Positions 42,018 through 50,093 of a DNA stretch of 64,000 nt are shown in pieces. How positions within the stretch are numbered: the stretch's first letter is position 1; every line of letters begins with the position of its first letter. The notes beneath the pieces were generated by a model that was given only the letters and a program-made list of their open reading frames with translations, did no database searches and was not told the DNA's origin. The stretch is from Actinomycetospora corticicola (GTDB lineage: Bacteria; Actinomycetota; Actinomycetes; Mycobacteriales; Pseudonocardiaceae), in contig NZ_JACCBN010000001.1 in NCBI RefSeq assembly GCF_013409505.1, positions 558,001 through 622,000 of the forward strand, read 5' to 3'. The position numbers were made by a program, and so were the translations under genes.

Positions 42018-43262
42018 ATGACCCAGACCACCGAACGGCCCGTCGACCAGGCGTCCGACGCGCTCCTGGAGGAGGACTACGGCGTCCCGTGGGCGCTGGA
42101 GGACCACCACCTCGAGTGGCAGCGCGCGATGCGGGACTTCTGCACCCGCGAGGTCGCGCCCGGTGCGGCGGAGCGCAGCATCGAGGGGCGGTTCGACGCC
42201 GACCTCGCCCGGGCCGCCGGCCGTCTGGGGGCCTACGGGCTGCTGGCGCCGGAGCGCTTCGGGGGCGGGGGAGCGGACCTGCGGACCCTCTGCCTCGCGG
42301 CCGAGGAGCTGGCCCGCGTCGACTCCTCGCTCGCGGTGACCGTGCACGTCCAGGCGATCAGCGTCGCTCTCCTCGCCCACCTCGCGCAGGGACGGGACGA
42401 CCTGCTGGACGAGGTGCTGCCGTCCGCCTGCACCGGCGAGACGTTCGTGTCCTTCGGCCTCACCGAGCCGACGGGGGGCTCGGACGCCGGCAACATCGCG
42501 ACGACCGCCCGCCGCGACGGCGACGGCTGGGTGCTGAACGGCGCGAAGCAGTTCATCACCAACTCCGGCACCCCGTTCTCCCGCTACGTGATCCTCTTCG
42601 CCGCCACCGGCGACGCCGTCACCCCGGCCACGGTGGCAGCGCGCGGCCGCCGGCCGGTGTCGGCGTTCCTCGTGCCGCTCGACGCGCCCGGGGTCACCGT
42701 CGGGGGCACCTACGCGAAGATGGGGTGGCGCGCCTCGGACACCCACCCGCTGTTCTTCGACGAGGTCCGGCTGCCGGCGGACGCGCTGCTGGGCGAGGAG
42801 GGCCGCGGCTACCGCGAGGCCCTGGGTTTCCTGACGTGGGCCCGCCTCCCGATCGCCGCGATGAGCACCGGCCTCGCACTCGGCTGCCTCGACGACGTCC
42901 GGCGCTTCGTCGCCGACCGCACGTCCTTCGGCGCCCCGCTGGGCGGCCACCAGGGCGTGGCCTTCCAACTCGCGGACATCGCCGCGCTGGCCTCGACGGC
43001 GCGGGTCATGACCTACGACGGCGCCTGGAAGTACGACCGCGGGATGCCGATCGCGAAGGAGGCGGCGACGGCGAAGCTGGTGGCGTCCGAGGCGGCGAAC
43101 AAGGCGGCCTACATCGCGACGCAGCTCGAGGGCGGCTACGGGTTCGTCCAGGAGAGCGCGGCGACCCGGCACTACCAGGACGCCCGGATCCTGACGATCG
43201 GCGAGGGCACCTCCGAGGTGCAGCGTCTGCTCCTCGCCCGGGGCCTCGGGCTGCCGGTCTGA
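42018..43262 (+). CDS. Acyl-CoA dehydrogenase family protein
   Basis: 414 residues. SFGLTEPTGGSDAGNIATTA in the beta domain, GAKQFITNSG, and the C-terminal GGYGFVQESAATRHYQDARI followed by LTIGEGTSEVQRLL are standard ACAD blocks, the latter in the short-chain/isovaleryl-like style. It would introduce an alpha-beta double bond using FAD. It has its own AT-rich promoter region with a palindrome and follows the acyl-CoA ligase gene by 104 bases. A 41-residue gene follows after 2 bases. Confidence 0.9.
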   Translation: MTQTTERPVDQASDALLEEDYGVPWALEDHHLEWQRAMRDFCTREVAPGAAERSIEGRFDADLARAAGRLGAYGLLAPERFGGGGADLRTLCLAAEELARVDSSLAVTVHVQAISVALLAHLAQGRDDLLDEVLPSACTGETFVSFGLTEPTGGSDAGNIATTARRDGDGWVLNGAKQFITNSGTPFSRYVILFAATGDAVTPATVAARGRRPVSAFLVPLDAPGVTVGGTYAKMGWRASDTHPLFFDEVRLPADALLGEEGRGYREALGFLTWARLPIAAMSTGLALGCLDDVRRFVADRTSFGAPLGGHQGVAFQLADIAALASTARVMTYDGAWKYDRGMPIAKEAATAKLVASEAANKAAYIATQLEGGYGFVQESAATRHYQDARILTIGEGTSEVQRLLLARGLGLPV

Positions 43263-43264
43263 GG

Positions 43265-43390
43265 ATGACGACCCCGCCTGGCCCCGAGATCGTCCAGGAG
43301 GCGGTCCGCGGCTCGCCCGAGGAGGCCGATCCGGCGTGGCGGACGCGCCCGCCGGACGAGGACGGGGTGGAGACGTACCGCGAGGCCTGA
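43265..43390 (+). CDS. Small protein (41 aa) coupled to acyl-CoA dehydrogenase
   Basis: The ATG lies 2 bases after the dehydrogenase stop. The product MTTPPGPEIVQEAVRGSPEE, then a short acidic tail ending EDGVETYREA, is rich in Pro and Glu with no Cys and no membrane segment. The tight spacing suggests translation by re-initiation. Too short for family assignment; may be an accessory peptide or chance frame. Confidence 0.4.
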   Translation: MTTPPGPEIVQEAVRGSPEEADPAWRTRPPDEDGVETYREA

Positions 43391-43427
43391 TCCTGCTGCG
43401 CCGGCGCCGGTCGTCCCGTCGGATCCG

Positions 43428-43772
43428 TCAGCGGCCGGTCCACTCGCACGGGCCGGCGAGCGCGACAGTCCGACCCTCCTCGAGGCGCACGACGGTGCGG
43501 CCGTCGACCACGGCCCGACTGATCGGCGCGCGGTCCATCTCGTCGGCGTCCCCGACCACGAGCCGCCAACTGCAGGTGCCCGCGGGCTCCCGGGTCGAGT
43601 ACTCGCCCGCGGGGAGGTCCCGTCCGACGGTGTAGGTGCCCGCCACGACCGGGTCGGCCGCCGCGGCCGTCCCACCTCCGGCGAAGGCGAGGCCCGCAAG
43701 AATCCCGGCGCTCGCCACCATCGCCGTCGCGGAGATCAGCAGGGCACGAGCGGTGCGGCGCGGGGAGCTCAC
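43428..43772 (-). CDS. Small secreted protein with VGxDLPAGEY repeat-type domain
   Basis: 114 residues. A signal peptide with a long hydrophobic core (SATAMVASAGILAGLAFAG) is followed by AGTYTVGRDLPAGEYSTREP and GTCSWRLVV. This pattern, GxYxVGxDxxPGxY followed by a CxW, is widespread in actinobacterial secreted proteins of unknown function. Two Cys (GTCSW and GPCEW) probably form a disulfide. GTG start. Single gene, divergent from the gene at 44160. Confidence 0.7.
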   Translation of the reverse strand: MSSPRRTARALLISATAMVASAGILAGLAFAGGGTAAAADPVVAGTYTVGRDLPAGEYSTREPAGTCSWRLVVGDADEMDRAPISRAVVDGRTVVRLEEGRTVALAGPCEWTGR

Positions 43773-44159
43773 CGACGACCGTCCCGGCGGAGGTCCCGGT
43801 CATGACCCGCAGCCCGCGCCTCCGAGGACGTCCGGCGGAGCGGGCAACCGAGTCGTCGTGACTCGGTTGCTCCGAGGACCTGCGGAGCCCGACCCTCCCG
43901 CATCGGACGGGCACCCCCTGCGGCGAGCGCCAGCGATGCGCGGAAGGAACAACGTCGACGTCGGGGGAGCGATCGGGCGGAGTCGGCACGAGCGGTGCCA
44001 GCGCTTCGGAGCATCGCCCTGTCTGTCGGCCGAGCCCCGCCGGTCCGTTTCGCCTTGGATCTTGCGGTCTCCTGACGACGGGTCCGAGGCGATAACGGGC
44101 GGCTCCGGAGACCACGACACACGGGTGTGGACCGATCACGACCCCAGGAGACCGTCCCG
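43773..44159. other. Intergenic stretch between divergent genes
   Basis: Apart from the hairpin at 43844-43870 I see no gene. Frames on both strands lack ribosome binding sites and have arginine/serine-rich, non-protein-like translations. It should contain the promoters of both flanking genes. Confidence 0.5.
43844..43870. repeat. Hairpin of the AACCGAGTC family, copy 3
   Basis: GCAACCGAGTC-GTCGT-GACTCGGTTGC, 11-base perfect stem. Unlike copies 1 and 2 it lies between divergent genes, so the family is not simply a set of terminators. Confidence 0.6.
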
Positions 44160-44675
44160 ATGACCGAGCGCGCCCGGCCCGTCCCGTCGCCGCATCTGCG
44201 GGTGGCTCCACCGCAGCCCGACCCTCGACACGGTCCGACGCCGCAACCCGCACAGCGGAGCAACCCGGCCGTGCCCGCCCCTGCTCCCGGCCCGACGCGG
44301 CACCCGGCGACGTTCCAGGAACCGCCGTCGCACGCTCCTCCTGGAGCACCGCTGTTCGGGCCCGCTCGTCCGCAGGCGCTTCACGGCGGCGGCCGGGAGC
44401 CTCGCCCCCGGCGGTGGCCGTGGGTCGTCGCGATCGTGGCGGCCTTCCTGGTGGGACTCGCGATCCCGACCGGATCGGACGGCTTCTTCCTGGGCATCCC
44501 CGCGTCACCCTTGATCGAGGAGCACGCCGGCGACCCGTGGTCGGCCACCGTGCCCTGCCGCATCACCGCCGCGATCGGTGCCGTGGTCGTCGAGGAGCCC
44601 GGGCAGGAGGCGAGCTGTACCGCGCTCTCAGGCGTTACTCCAGCCCGAGGGCCCGCCGGAGCTCGTCCGCGGTGA
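44160..44675 (+). CDS. Pro-rich membrane-anchored protein
   Basis: 171 residues. A disordered N-terminal half rich in Pro, Arg and Ala (about residues 1-80) is followed by one membrane segment (WPWVVAIVAAFLVGLAIP) and an extracytoplasmic tail of ~70 residues with two Cys. Such proteins often accompany cell-envelope machinery, but I recognise no family. Its last 41 bases overlap the end of the convergent ketopantoate reductase-like gene. Confidence 0.55.
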   Translation: MTERARPVPSPHLRVAPPQPDPRHGPTPQPAQRSNPAVPAPAPGPTRHPATFQEPPSHAPPGAPLFGPARPQALHGGGREPRPRRWPWVVAIVAAFLVGLAIPTGSDGFFLGIPASPLIEEHAGDPWSATVPCRITAAIGAVVVEEPGQEASCTALSGVTPARGPAGARPR

Positions 44676-45675
44676 TCGAGCCCGGACGGAGCCCTTCGCG
44701 GGCGGCCCGCCGTGCAAGCGCGGTGAGACCCGCGTTGACCGGCGCGGGCCGTCCGATCCGGCGGGCGGTCAGCGCGATCTCGCCGTTGAGGTAGTCGCTC
44801 TCGATGCTGCCGGTACCGCGCATCAGCGACTGCCAGCTCGACCCGCCCAGCTGCGCCGGCTCCCCAGGCACGGGGAGGAACTCGAGGCCCTCAGGCTCCC
44901 ACCCGGCACGGGCCTCCTCCTTCCCGACGACGGGGAGGTCGGCGGCCCCGAGGACCTCCTCGGCCTCGGCGCGGGCCGCCGTCGTGATGTCCTCGGCGCC
45001 GGTCGTGTCACCGAGCAGGGCCTCCAGGGCGTTGCCGGTGTTGGCGATCAGCTTGCGGTACTTCCAGCCCATCACCGCATCGGTGGGCCGGACGAGGCAC
45101 CCGGCGGGCTCCCAGTCCGTCGCGATCGACGCGAGCAGCGAGGAATCGGCGGCGGGGTCGGGGGAGTGGCCGTAGCGACCCAGGTGGAAGACCCCGCGCA
45201 GCGGCGCGCCCCGGACGATGACCTCCCCGGGCTCGAGCAGCACCGTCGGGCACCAGACGCACACCGCGAACACCCGCTCCGCCCGTCGCAGGGCGATCTC
45301 CTCCCCGGCGACGCCGTTGAGGGCGACGAGCACGGGCAGGACGTCGGCGGCCCGGCCGACCTCGATGCCGTCCCGGTCGTGGACCGGCGCGTCGCCCCAG
45401 GTGTCGAGGACGTCGGCGGCCTGCGGGGTCTTCGCCGTCAGGACGAGGACGTCGTCGACGGTCAGGTGCGCCTCGTCCGGTGCGGTGGCGACCGGGACGG
45501 CGACGGTCTCGGTGAGGTCGGGGCAGCGCAGCGTGACGCCCCGATCGGCCATGACCCGCGCGTGCTCCCCGCGGGCGACGAGCAGGACCTCCCGCCCCTG
45601 CCGGGCGAGCAGCCCGCCGAGCGCGCTCCCGATCGCGCCGGCGCCGAGGAAGACGTACCGCGAGGGGTGATCCAC
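44635..45675 (-). CDS. Ketopantoate reductase family protein (PanE/ApbA-like)
   Basis: 346 residues. YVFLGAGAIGSALGGLLARQ is the NADP-binding start, LVLTAKTPQAADVL the next conserved block, and KYRKLIANTGNALEALLGDT the helical C-terminal domain with the catalytic Lys region (GWKYRKL). The family reduces 2-ketopantoate in pantothenate synthesis, but the length and divergence suggest a paralogue with another 2-keto acid. GTG at 45675 follows GGAAGGGG. It is 10 bases after the TetR gene on the same strand. Confidence 0.83.
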   Translation of the reverse strand: MDHPSRYVFLGAGAIGSALGGLLARQGREVLLVARGEHARVMADRGVTLRCPDLTETVAVPVATAPDEAHLTVDDVLVLTAKTPQAADVLDTWGDAPVHDRDGIEVGRAADVLPVLVALNGVAGEEIALRRAERVFAVCVWCPTVLLEPGEVIVRGAPLRGVFHLGRYGHSPDPAADSSLLASIATDWEPAGCLVRPTDAVMGWKYRKLIANTGNALEALLGDTTGAEDITTAARAEAEEVLGAADLPVVGKEEARAGWEPEGLEFLPVPGEPAQLGGSSWQSLMRGTGSIESDYLNGEIALTARRIGRPAPVNAGLTALARRAAREGLRPGSITADELRRALGLE

Positions 45676-45685
45676 CGTCCCCTTC

Positions 45686-46342
45686 CTACGCCCCTGCGGA
45701 GCCCGACGGCAGGCGGGGCCGGGGACGCCCCTGGAGCCGCCGGACGGCCTCGTCGTCGGGAGAGTCCCCGGCGGGTGCCGTCCCGGGGCGCAGCCCCGCG
45801 AGGGCGAGGGCGAGCGCTCGGCGCCAGCTCCCGTCGTCGGGAGACCCGGCAGCCTGGACGCCCGAGACCATGAGGTCGACGAGCACCAGGTCGCCCGGGC
45901 CGATCGCGGGATCGATCGTCCCCGCGGCGTGGGCACGGCCGAGGAGGACCTCGATCGACGGCGTGATGCGGGCCTGCGCCCGGGCGGCGAGCTCCATGCC
46001 GAGCGGGCCCGAGCGCAGGACCTGGGACAGCCCGCCCTCGCCGGCCTGCTGCTCGGCGACCGCCGTGAGGAAGCGTTCGACGCCGTCGCCGTGCCGGTCG
46101 TCGGCGACCGCCGCCTCGGCGAGGGCGGCGACCGCTTCGACGTGCCGGTCGAAGAGCGCCCGGACCAGGGCGTCCCGGTCGGGGAAGCGGCGGTACAGCG
46201 TGCCGATCCCGACCCCGGCGGCCGTGGCGACATCCTCGAGGGGCACGCCGTGGCCGCGTTCGACGACGAGCCGGGCGGCGGCGTCGAGGAGTCGCTGCCG
46301 GTTGCGCTCCGCGTCCCGGCGCAGCGGCATCCCGTCGGTCAC
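45686..46342 (-). CDS. TetR-family regulator
   Basis: 218 residues. HTH: RLLDAAARLVVERGHGVPLE, then DVATAAGVGIGTLYRRFPDR. The C-terminal half matches the TetR_C_33/SbtR-like group (GPLGMELAARAQARITPSIE). It forms an operon with the ketopantoate reductase-like gene and follows the epoxide hydrolase gene by 16 bases; it may control both. Confidence 0.87.
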   Translation of the reverse strand: MTDGMPLRRDAERNRQRLLDAAARLVVERGHGVPLEDVATAAGVGIGTLYRRFPDRDALVRALFDRHVEAVAALAEAAVADDRHGDGVERFLTAVAEQQAGEGGLSQVLRSGPLGMELAARAQARITPSIEVLLGRAHAAGTIDPAIGPGDLVLVDLMVSGVQAAGSPDDGSWRRALALALAGLRPGTAPAGDSPDDEAVRRLQGRPRPRLPSGSAGA

Positions 46343-46358
46343 GGCCGGACCGTAGCGC

Positions 46359-47500
46359 TCACCGTAGGCCGCGGAACGTGGCCCGGACGTCCTCGACGAG
46401 CGCGGCGGGCTGTTCCATCGCGGCGAAGTGTCCGCCCCGGTCGTGCCGGCGGTGGTGGACGACCTTCTCGTACCGCGCGGCGATCCAGCGCTCCGAGGCG
46501 CGGACCGGCTCCTTCGGGAACACGCTGACGCCGAGCGGGGTGGGGTTCGGCCCGGCCGCGGCGGGCGCCTCGCGGGCCGCCTCCCAGTACAGCCGCGCCG
46601 AGGACGCTCCGGCGTTGGGCAGCCAGTAGAGCATCACGTCGTCCAGGATCGCGTCGGCGCCGAGGACGGCGGCGGGGTCGCCGTCGGTGTCGGAGACGTC
46701 GACGAACAGCGCGTAGATCCAGGCGGCGAGGCCGACGGGGTTGTCGGCGAGCAGGTAGCCGACCGTCTGCGGCCGGGTCGCCTGGGCGGCGGCGTAGGCC
46801 GACAGCTCGGCGCTGTACCGCGCGGCGGACGCGACCATCTCCTGCTCCTCGGGGGTCGCCGAGGCGACCTCGTCCGTCGTCGGGATGGCCGGGACGAGGT
46901 TGAGGTGCATCCCGACGAGGCCGGGCGGGGCGTCGCGCCCCATCCGGTCGACGACGGCCGCGCCCCAGTCGCCGCCCTGAGCGCCGAAGCGGTCGCCGTA
47001 GCCGAGCCGGGCCATGAGCTCGGCCCAGGCGGCCGCGATGCGTCCGACGCCCCAGCCCGTCGTCGTGGGCCGGTCGGAGAAGCCGAAGCCGGGCATGGAG
47101 GGCACGACGACGTGGAAGGCGTCCTCGGCGGACCCGCCGTGGGCGACCGGGTCGGTCAGCGGCCCGATGACGTCGCGGAACTCGAGCACCGAACCGGGCC
47201 AGCCGTGGCAGAGCAGCAGGGGGAGGGCGTCGGGTTCGGGGGAGCGGGTGTGGAGGAAGTGGACGCCGACACCGTCCAGTTCGGTGCGGAACTGGCCGAA
47301 CCCGTCGAGGACCGCCTCGGCGCGCCGCCAGTCGTAGCGCGTGCGCCGGTGCTCGACCAGCTCCTGCATCGCCCCGAGCCGCGGGCCCTGACCGGCGTCG
47401 TCGACCGTCTCCGCCTCCGGCCAGCGGACGTGGGCGAGCCGGTGCGCAGGTCGTCGAGCACGGCGTCGGGGACGTCGGGTCGGAACGGGGTGATCGTCAC
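46359..47500 (-). pseudogene. Epoxide hydrolase (alpha/beta hydrolase), frameshifted near the N-terminus
   Basis: The main frame from about 47440 to 46359 encodes most of an epoxide hydrolase: RLAHVRWPEAETVDD (EHN domain), LLCHGWPGSVLEF (oxyanion HGWP), GAQGGDWGAAVVDRM (nucleophile Asp) and DRGGHFAAMEQP (His). The true start TITPFRPDVPDAVLDDLR from GTG 47500 is in another frame; the two meet near 47441-47446, where one base seems to be missing. An internal ATG at 47369 could give a 336-residue product lacking part of the EHN domain. Either a sequencing error or a disabled gene. Confidence 0.75.
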
Positions 47501-47521
47501 GGCTCGAGAGTACCCCGATGT

Positions 47522-47595
47522 GGAGGAAAACCTCCCCTTATTGTCGGGCTTGACTTTCCTGGCCGGCAAGTCGACTGTGTTTCCATCCAGGAAAG
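47522..47595 (+). promoter_or_regulatory. Promoter region with two inverted repeats
   Basis: GGAGG-AAAA-CCTCC (47522-47535), then TTGACT (47550-47555), 17-base spacer and GACTGT (47573-47578). A second inverted repeat, CTTTCCTGG (47554-47562) with CCAGGAAAG (47587-47595), brackets the -10. Probably bound by the winged-helix protein encoded at 48067. Confidence 0.5.
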
Positions 47596-47605
47596 GGAGG
47601 TGGTT

Positions 47606-48070
47606 ATGGAGCGCATCACGACCGACCAGGCGCAGGCCGCGCTCGACCGGGCGACCGCGGCCCGTGGTCGGGTCGCCGCCGAGGTCGGGCTGCCGCGGGG
47701 CTACTGGTGGGGCCTGGCCGCAGGCTGGGTGGTGCTGGGTGCACTCGGCGACGTCGGGCCGTCGTGGCTGGCCACGACCGCCACGGTCGCGTTCGGGGTG
47801 GGCCACTCGGTCGTCGCGACCCGTCTGCTCGACGGGCGGCGCCGCACCGCGAAGCTGCAGGTCAGTGCCGCCGTCGCCGGCCATCGGACCGCACCGATCG
47901 TCGTGGGCATGCTGCTGGTGCTGGTCGCCCTCACCGTCGGGATCGCGCTCGCGCTCCACGCCGACGGCGCCCGGCACGTCGGGACCTGGTCCGGGCTGTT
48001 CGTGGGCGCCATCGTCGGGTTCGGTGGCCCGGAGATCCTGCGGGTGCTTCGGGCGCGGCTCGGGCGATGA
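47606..48070 (+). CDS. Small integral membrane protein
   Basis: 154 residues. After an amphipathic start (MERITTDQAQAALDRATAAR) there are about four membrane segments, among them YWWGLAAGWVVLGALGDVGP and PIVVGMLLVLVALTVGIALA. No domain recognised. AAAGGGAGG lies 5 bases before the ATG; an in-frame GTG at 47600 is less well placed. The stop overlaps the ATG of a winged-helix regulator gene (ATGA), a common pairing of membrane protein and regulator. Confidence 0.7.
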   Translation: MERITTDQAQAALDRATAARGRVAAEVGLPRGYWWGLAAGWVVLGALGDVGPSWLATTATVAFGVGHSVVATRLLDGRRRTAKLQVSAAVAGHRTAPIVVGMLLVLVALTVGIALALHADGARHVGTWSGLFVGAIVGFGGPEILRVLRARLGR

Positions 48071-48405
48071 CGGTCGCGCGGTTCGACGACCTGATCCACC
48101 CCGCGACCCGGCTCTCCCTCGTCGCCACGCTCGCCGCGGTCGACTGGGCCGAGTTCGCCTATCTGAAGGAGGGCCTCGGGCTCTCCGACTCGGCGCTGTC
48201 CAAGCAGCTCACCACGCTGGAGGACGCCGGCTACGTGATCACCGAGCGTCGTCTCGACGGCAGCCGGCACAAACTACGGGCCCGTCTGTCGGACGCCGGG
48301 CGCGACGCGTTCGAGGGCCACGTCGCCGCGTTGCAGGAAATCGTCGACGGTGCCGGGTCGTCGTTGCAGGTCGCGCAGTCCCGACGCGACGACACCTCGA
48401 TCTGA
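48067..48405 (+). CDS. Winged-helix (MarR/HTH_27-like) regulator
   Basis: 112 residues: FDDLIHPATRLSLVATLAAV, FAYLKEGLGLSDSALSKQLT, LEDAGYVITERRLDGSRHKL. This is the HTH_27/'winged helix DNA-binding' type, small one-domain repressors usually found next to a membrane protein gene, as here. ATGA overlap with the preceding gene. It probably controls the operon through the inverted repeats at 47522-47595. Confidence 0.83.
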   Translation: MTVARFDDLIHPATRLSLVATLAAVDWAEFAYLKEGLGLSDSALSKQLTTLEDAGYVITERRLDGSRHKLRARLSDAGRDAFEGHVAALQEIVDGAGSSLQVAQSRRDDTSI

Positions 48406-48495
48406 TCCGAGGGCTCCTGTCGATTCCGCTCGAGGCCGCGCGTCGTCATGGTGGACCCGGATCCGCGGGTCACCACCGAGCAGAGGACGGACGAC

Positions 48496-48843
48496 ATGGC
48501 CCAGTACCTGGTGCTGATCTACAACGACGAGGCCGCGCTGGACGCCGCGCGGGAGGAGGACCCCAGGGCCGTCACGGCCGAGCACGGCCGGTTCGCGGCG
48601 CAGCACGGTGCGGCGCTGCGTGGTGGGAACGCGCTCGAGCCGTCGTCGACCGCGACGTCCATCCGTCCGGACGGCGCCGGTGGCTTCACCGTCACCGACG
48701 CGCCGTTCGCCGAGGCCAAGGAGGGCCTGGGTGGCTACTACGTCATCGAGGCGGCCGACCTCGACGAGGCGGTCGACATCGCGAAGCAGGTGCCGACCCT
48801 CGGCGGCGGCGTCGAGGTCCGGCCCGTCATGGTCCTCGACTGA
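48496..48843 (+). CDS. YCII-related (DGPF) protein
   Basis: 115 residues. QYLVLIYNDEAALDAAREED, PDGAGGFTVTDAPFAEAKEG and GGYYVIEAADLDEAVDIAKQ are typical of YCII-like DGPF proteins, ferredoxin-like folds of unknown enzymatic role. Genes of this kind regularly sit next to ECF42 sigma factor genes and belong to their regulons. Here the sigma factor gene follows after 4 bases. Confidence 0.87.
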   Translation: MAQYLVLIYNDEAALDAAREEDPRAVTAEHGRFAAQHGAALRGGNALEPSSTATSIRPDGAGGFTVTDAPFAEAKEGLGGYYVIEAADLDEAVDIAKQVPTLGGGVEVRPVMVLD

Positions 48844-48847
48844 GTCG

Positions 48848-50083
48848 ATGACCGCCGGAGCCGCGGTGGCCGCGGTGGTCGCGGACGCGCATCGTCGGGA
48901 ATGGGCCTTCGTCCTCGCCGCGACGGTGCGCGTCACCCGCGACCTCGACCTCGCCGAGGAGTGCGTGCAGGACGCCTACGCCCGGGCCCTGCGCGTCTGG
49001 GGCGACGACGGCGTCCCACGGAACCCGGGCGCCTGGCTCACCACGACCGCACGACGACGGGCACTCGACCTCCTCCGCCGCGAGGGCACGGCCCGCCGGG
49101 CCCTGCCGCTGCTGGTCGAGGAGGAGGCCGTTCCCGACGACGAGGAGGACGAGGTCGGCGACGACCGGCTCCGGCTCGTGTTCACCGCCTGCCACCCGGC
49201 GCTCGCGCGGGAGGCGCAGGTGGCGCTGACGCTGCGGCTGCTGTGCGGGTGCTCGACGGCGGAGGTGGCCCGGGCGTTCCTGGTCGCCGAGCCGACCATG
49301 GCCGCCCGGATCACCCGCGCCAAGAAGAAGATCGCGGCGGCCCGGATTCCGTACCGGGTGCCGCCGCTCGCCGAGCTGGGGGAGCGGGTCGAGGCGGTGT
49401 GCGAGGTGGTGCACCTGTTGTTCACCACCGGCCACGCCGCCCCGGCGGGCGCCGACCTGATCCGCCGCGACCTCGTCGAACGCGCGCTGGACCTGGCCCG
49501 GATGCTGCACGCCCTGCTCCCGCGGCGCCCGGAGGTCACCGGCCTCCTGGCCCTGATCCTGCTCACCGACGCCCGCCGCGAGGCACGCCTTCACGACGAC
49601 GGGTCGCTGGTCCTGCTCGCCGACCAGGACCGCCGTCGGTGGGACCGGGCCGCGATCACCGAGGGGATCGCCCTGGTGCGCGAGGCGCTGGGGCACCGGC
49701 CGCCGGGGCGCTACGCCCTGATGGCCGCGATCGCCGCCGTGCACGACGAGGCACCGACCGCCGATGCGACGGACTGGCGCGAGATCGTCGGTCTGTACGA
49801 CCTGCTGGTCGCCCTGTGGCCGTCGCCGGTCGTGGCCTTGAACCGCGCGGTCGCGATCGGGTTCGCCGACGGGCCGGCGGCGGGGCTGGACGCCCTCGAA
49901 CCGCTCGCGGCCGAGCCGCAGCTGGCCGGCTATCCCTACCTCGCCGTCGCGCGGGCGGAGTTCCTGCACCGGCTGGGGCGTACCGACGATGCGCGCCTCG
50001 CCTACGAGGAGGCCCTGCTGCTCACCGAGAACGCGGTCGAGCGCGATCGCCTCGCTCGTCGGCTGGCGCAGCTCGGTCGCTGA
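48848..50083 (+). CDS. ECF sigma factor, ECF42 group
   Basis: 411 residues. Region 2 (FVLAATVRVTRDLDLAEECV, DAYARALRVWGDDGVPRNPG) and region 4 (LRLLCGCSTAEVARAFLVAE) are followed by a long C-terminal extension of ~230 residues with TPR-like helices (RAEFLHRLGRTDDARLAYEE), the mark of ECF42. These sigma factors have no anti-sigma factor and are thought to be controlled through that extension. Paired with a YCII/DGPF gene. ATG at 48848. Confidence 0.9.
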   Translation: MTAGAAVAAVVADAHRREWAFVLAATVRVTRDLDLAEECVQDAYARALRVWGDDGVPRNPGAWLTTTARRRALDLLRREGTARRALPLLVEEEAVPDDEEDEVGDDRLRLVFTACHPALAREAQVALTLRLLCGCSTAEVARAFLVAEPTMAARITRAKKKIAAARIPYRVPPLAELGERVEAVCEVVHLLFTTGHAAPAGADLIRRDLVERALDLARMLHALLPRRPEVTGLLALILLTDARREARLHDDGSLVLLADQDRRRWDRAAITEGIALVREALGHRPPGRYALMAAIAAVHDEAPTADATDWREIVGLYDLLVALWPSPVVALNRAVAIGFADGPAAGLDALEPLAAEPQLAGYPYLAVARAEFLHRLGRTDDARLAYEEALLLTENAVERDRLARRLAQLGR

Positions 50084-50093
50084 GCCGCACAGC

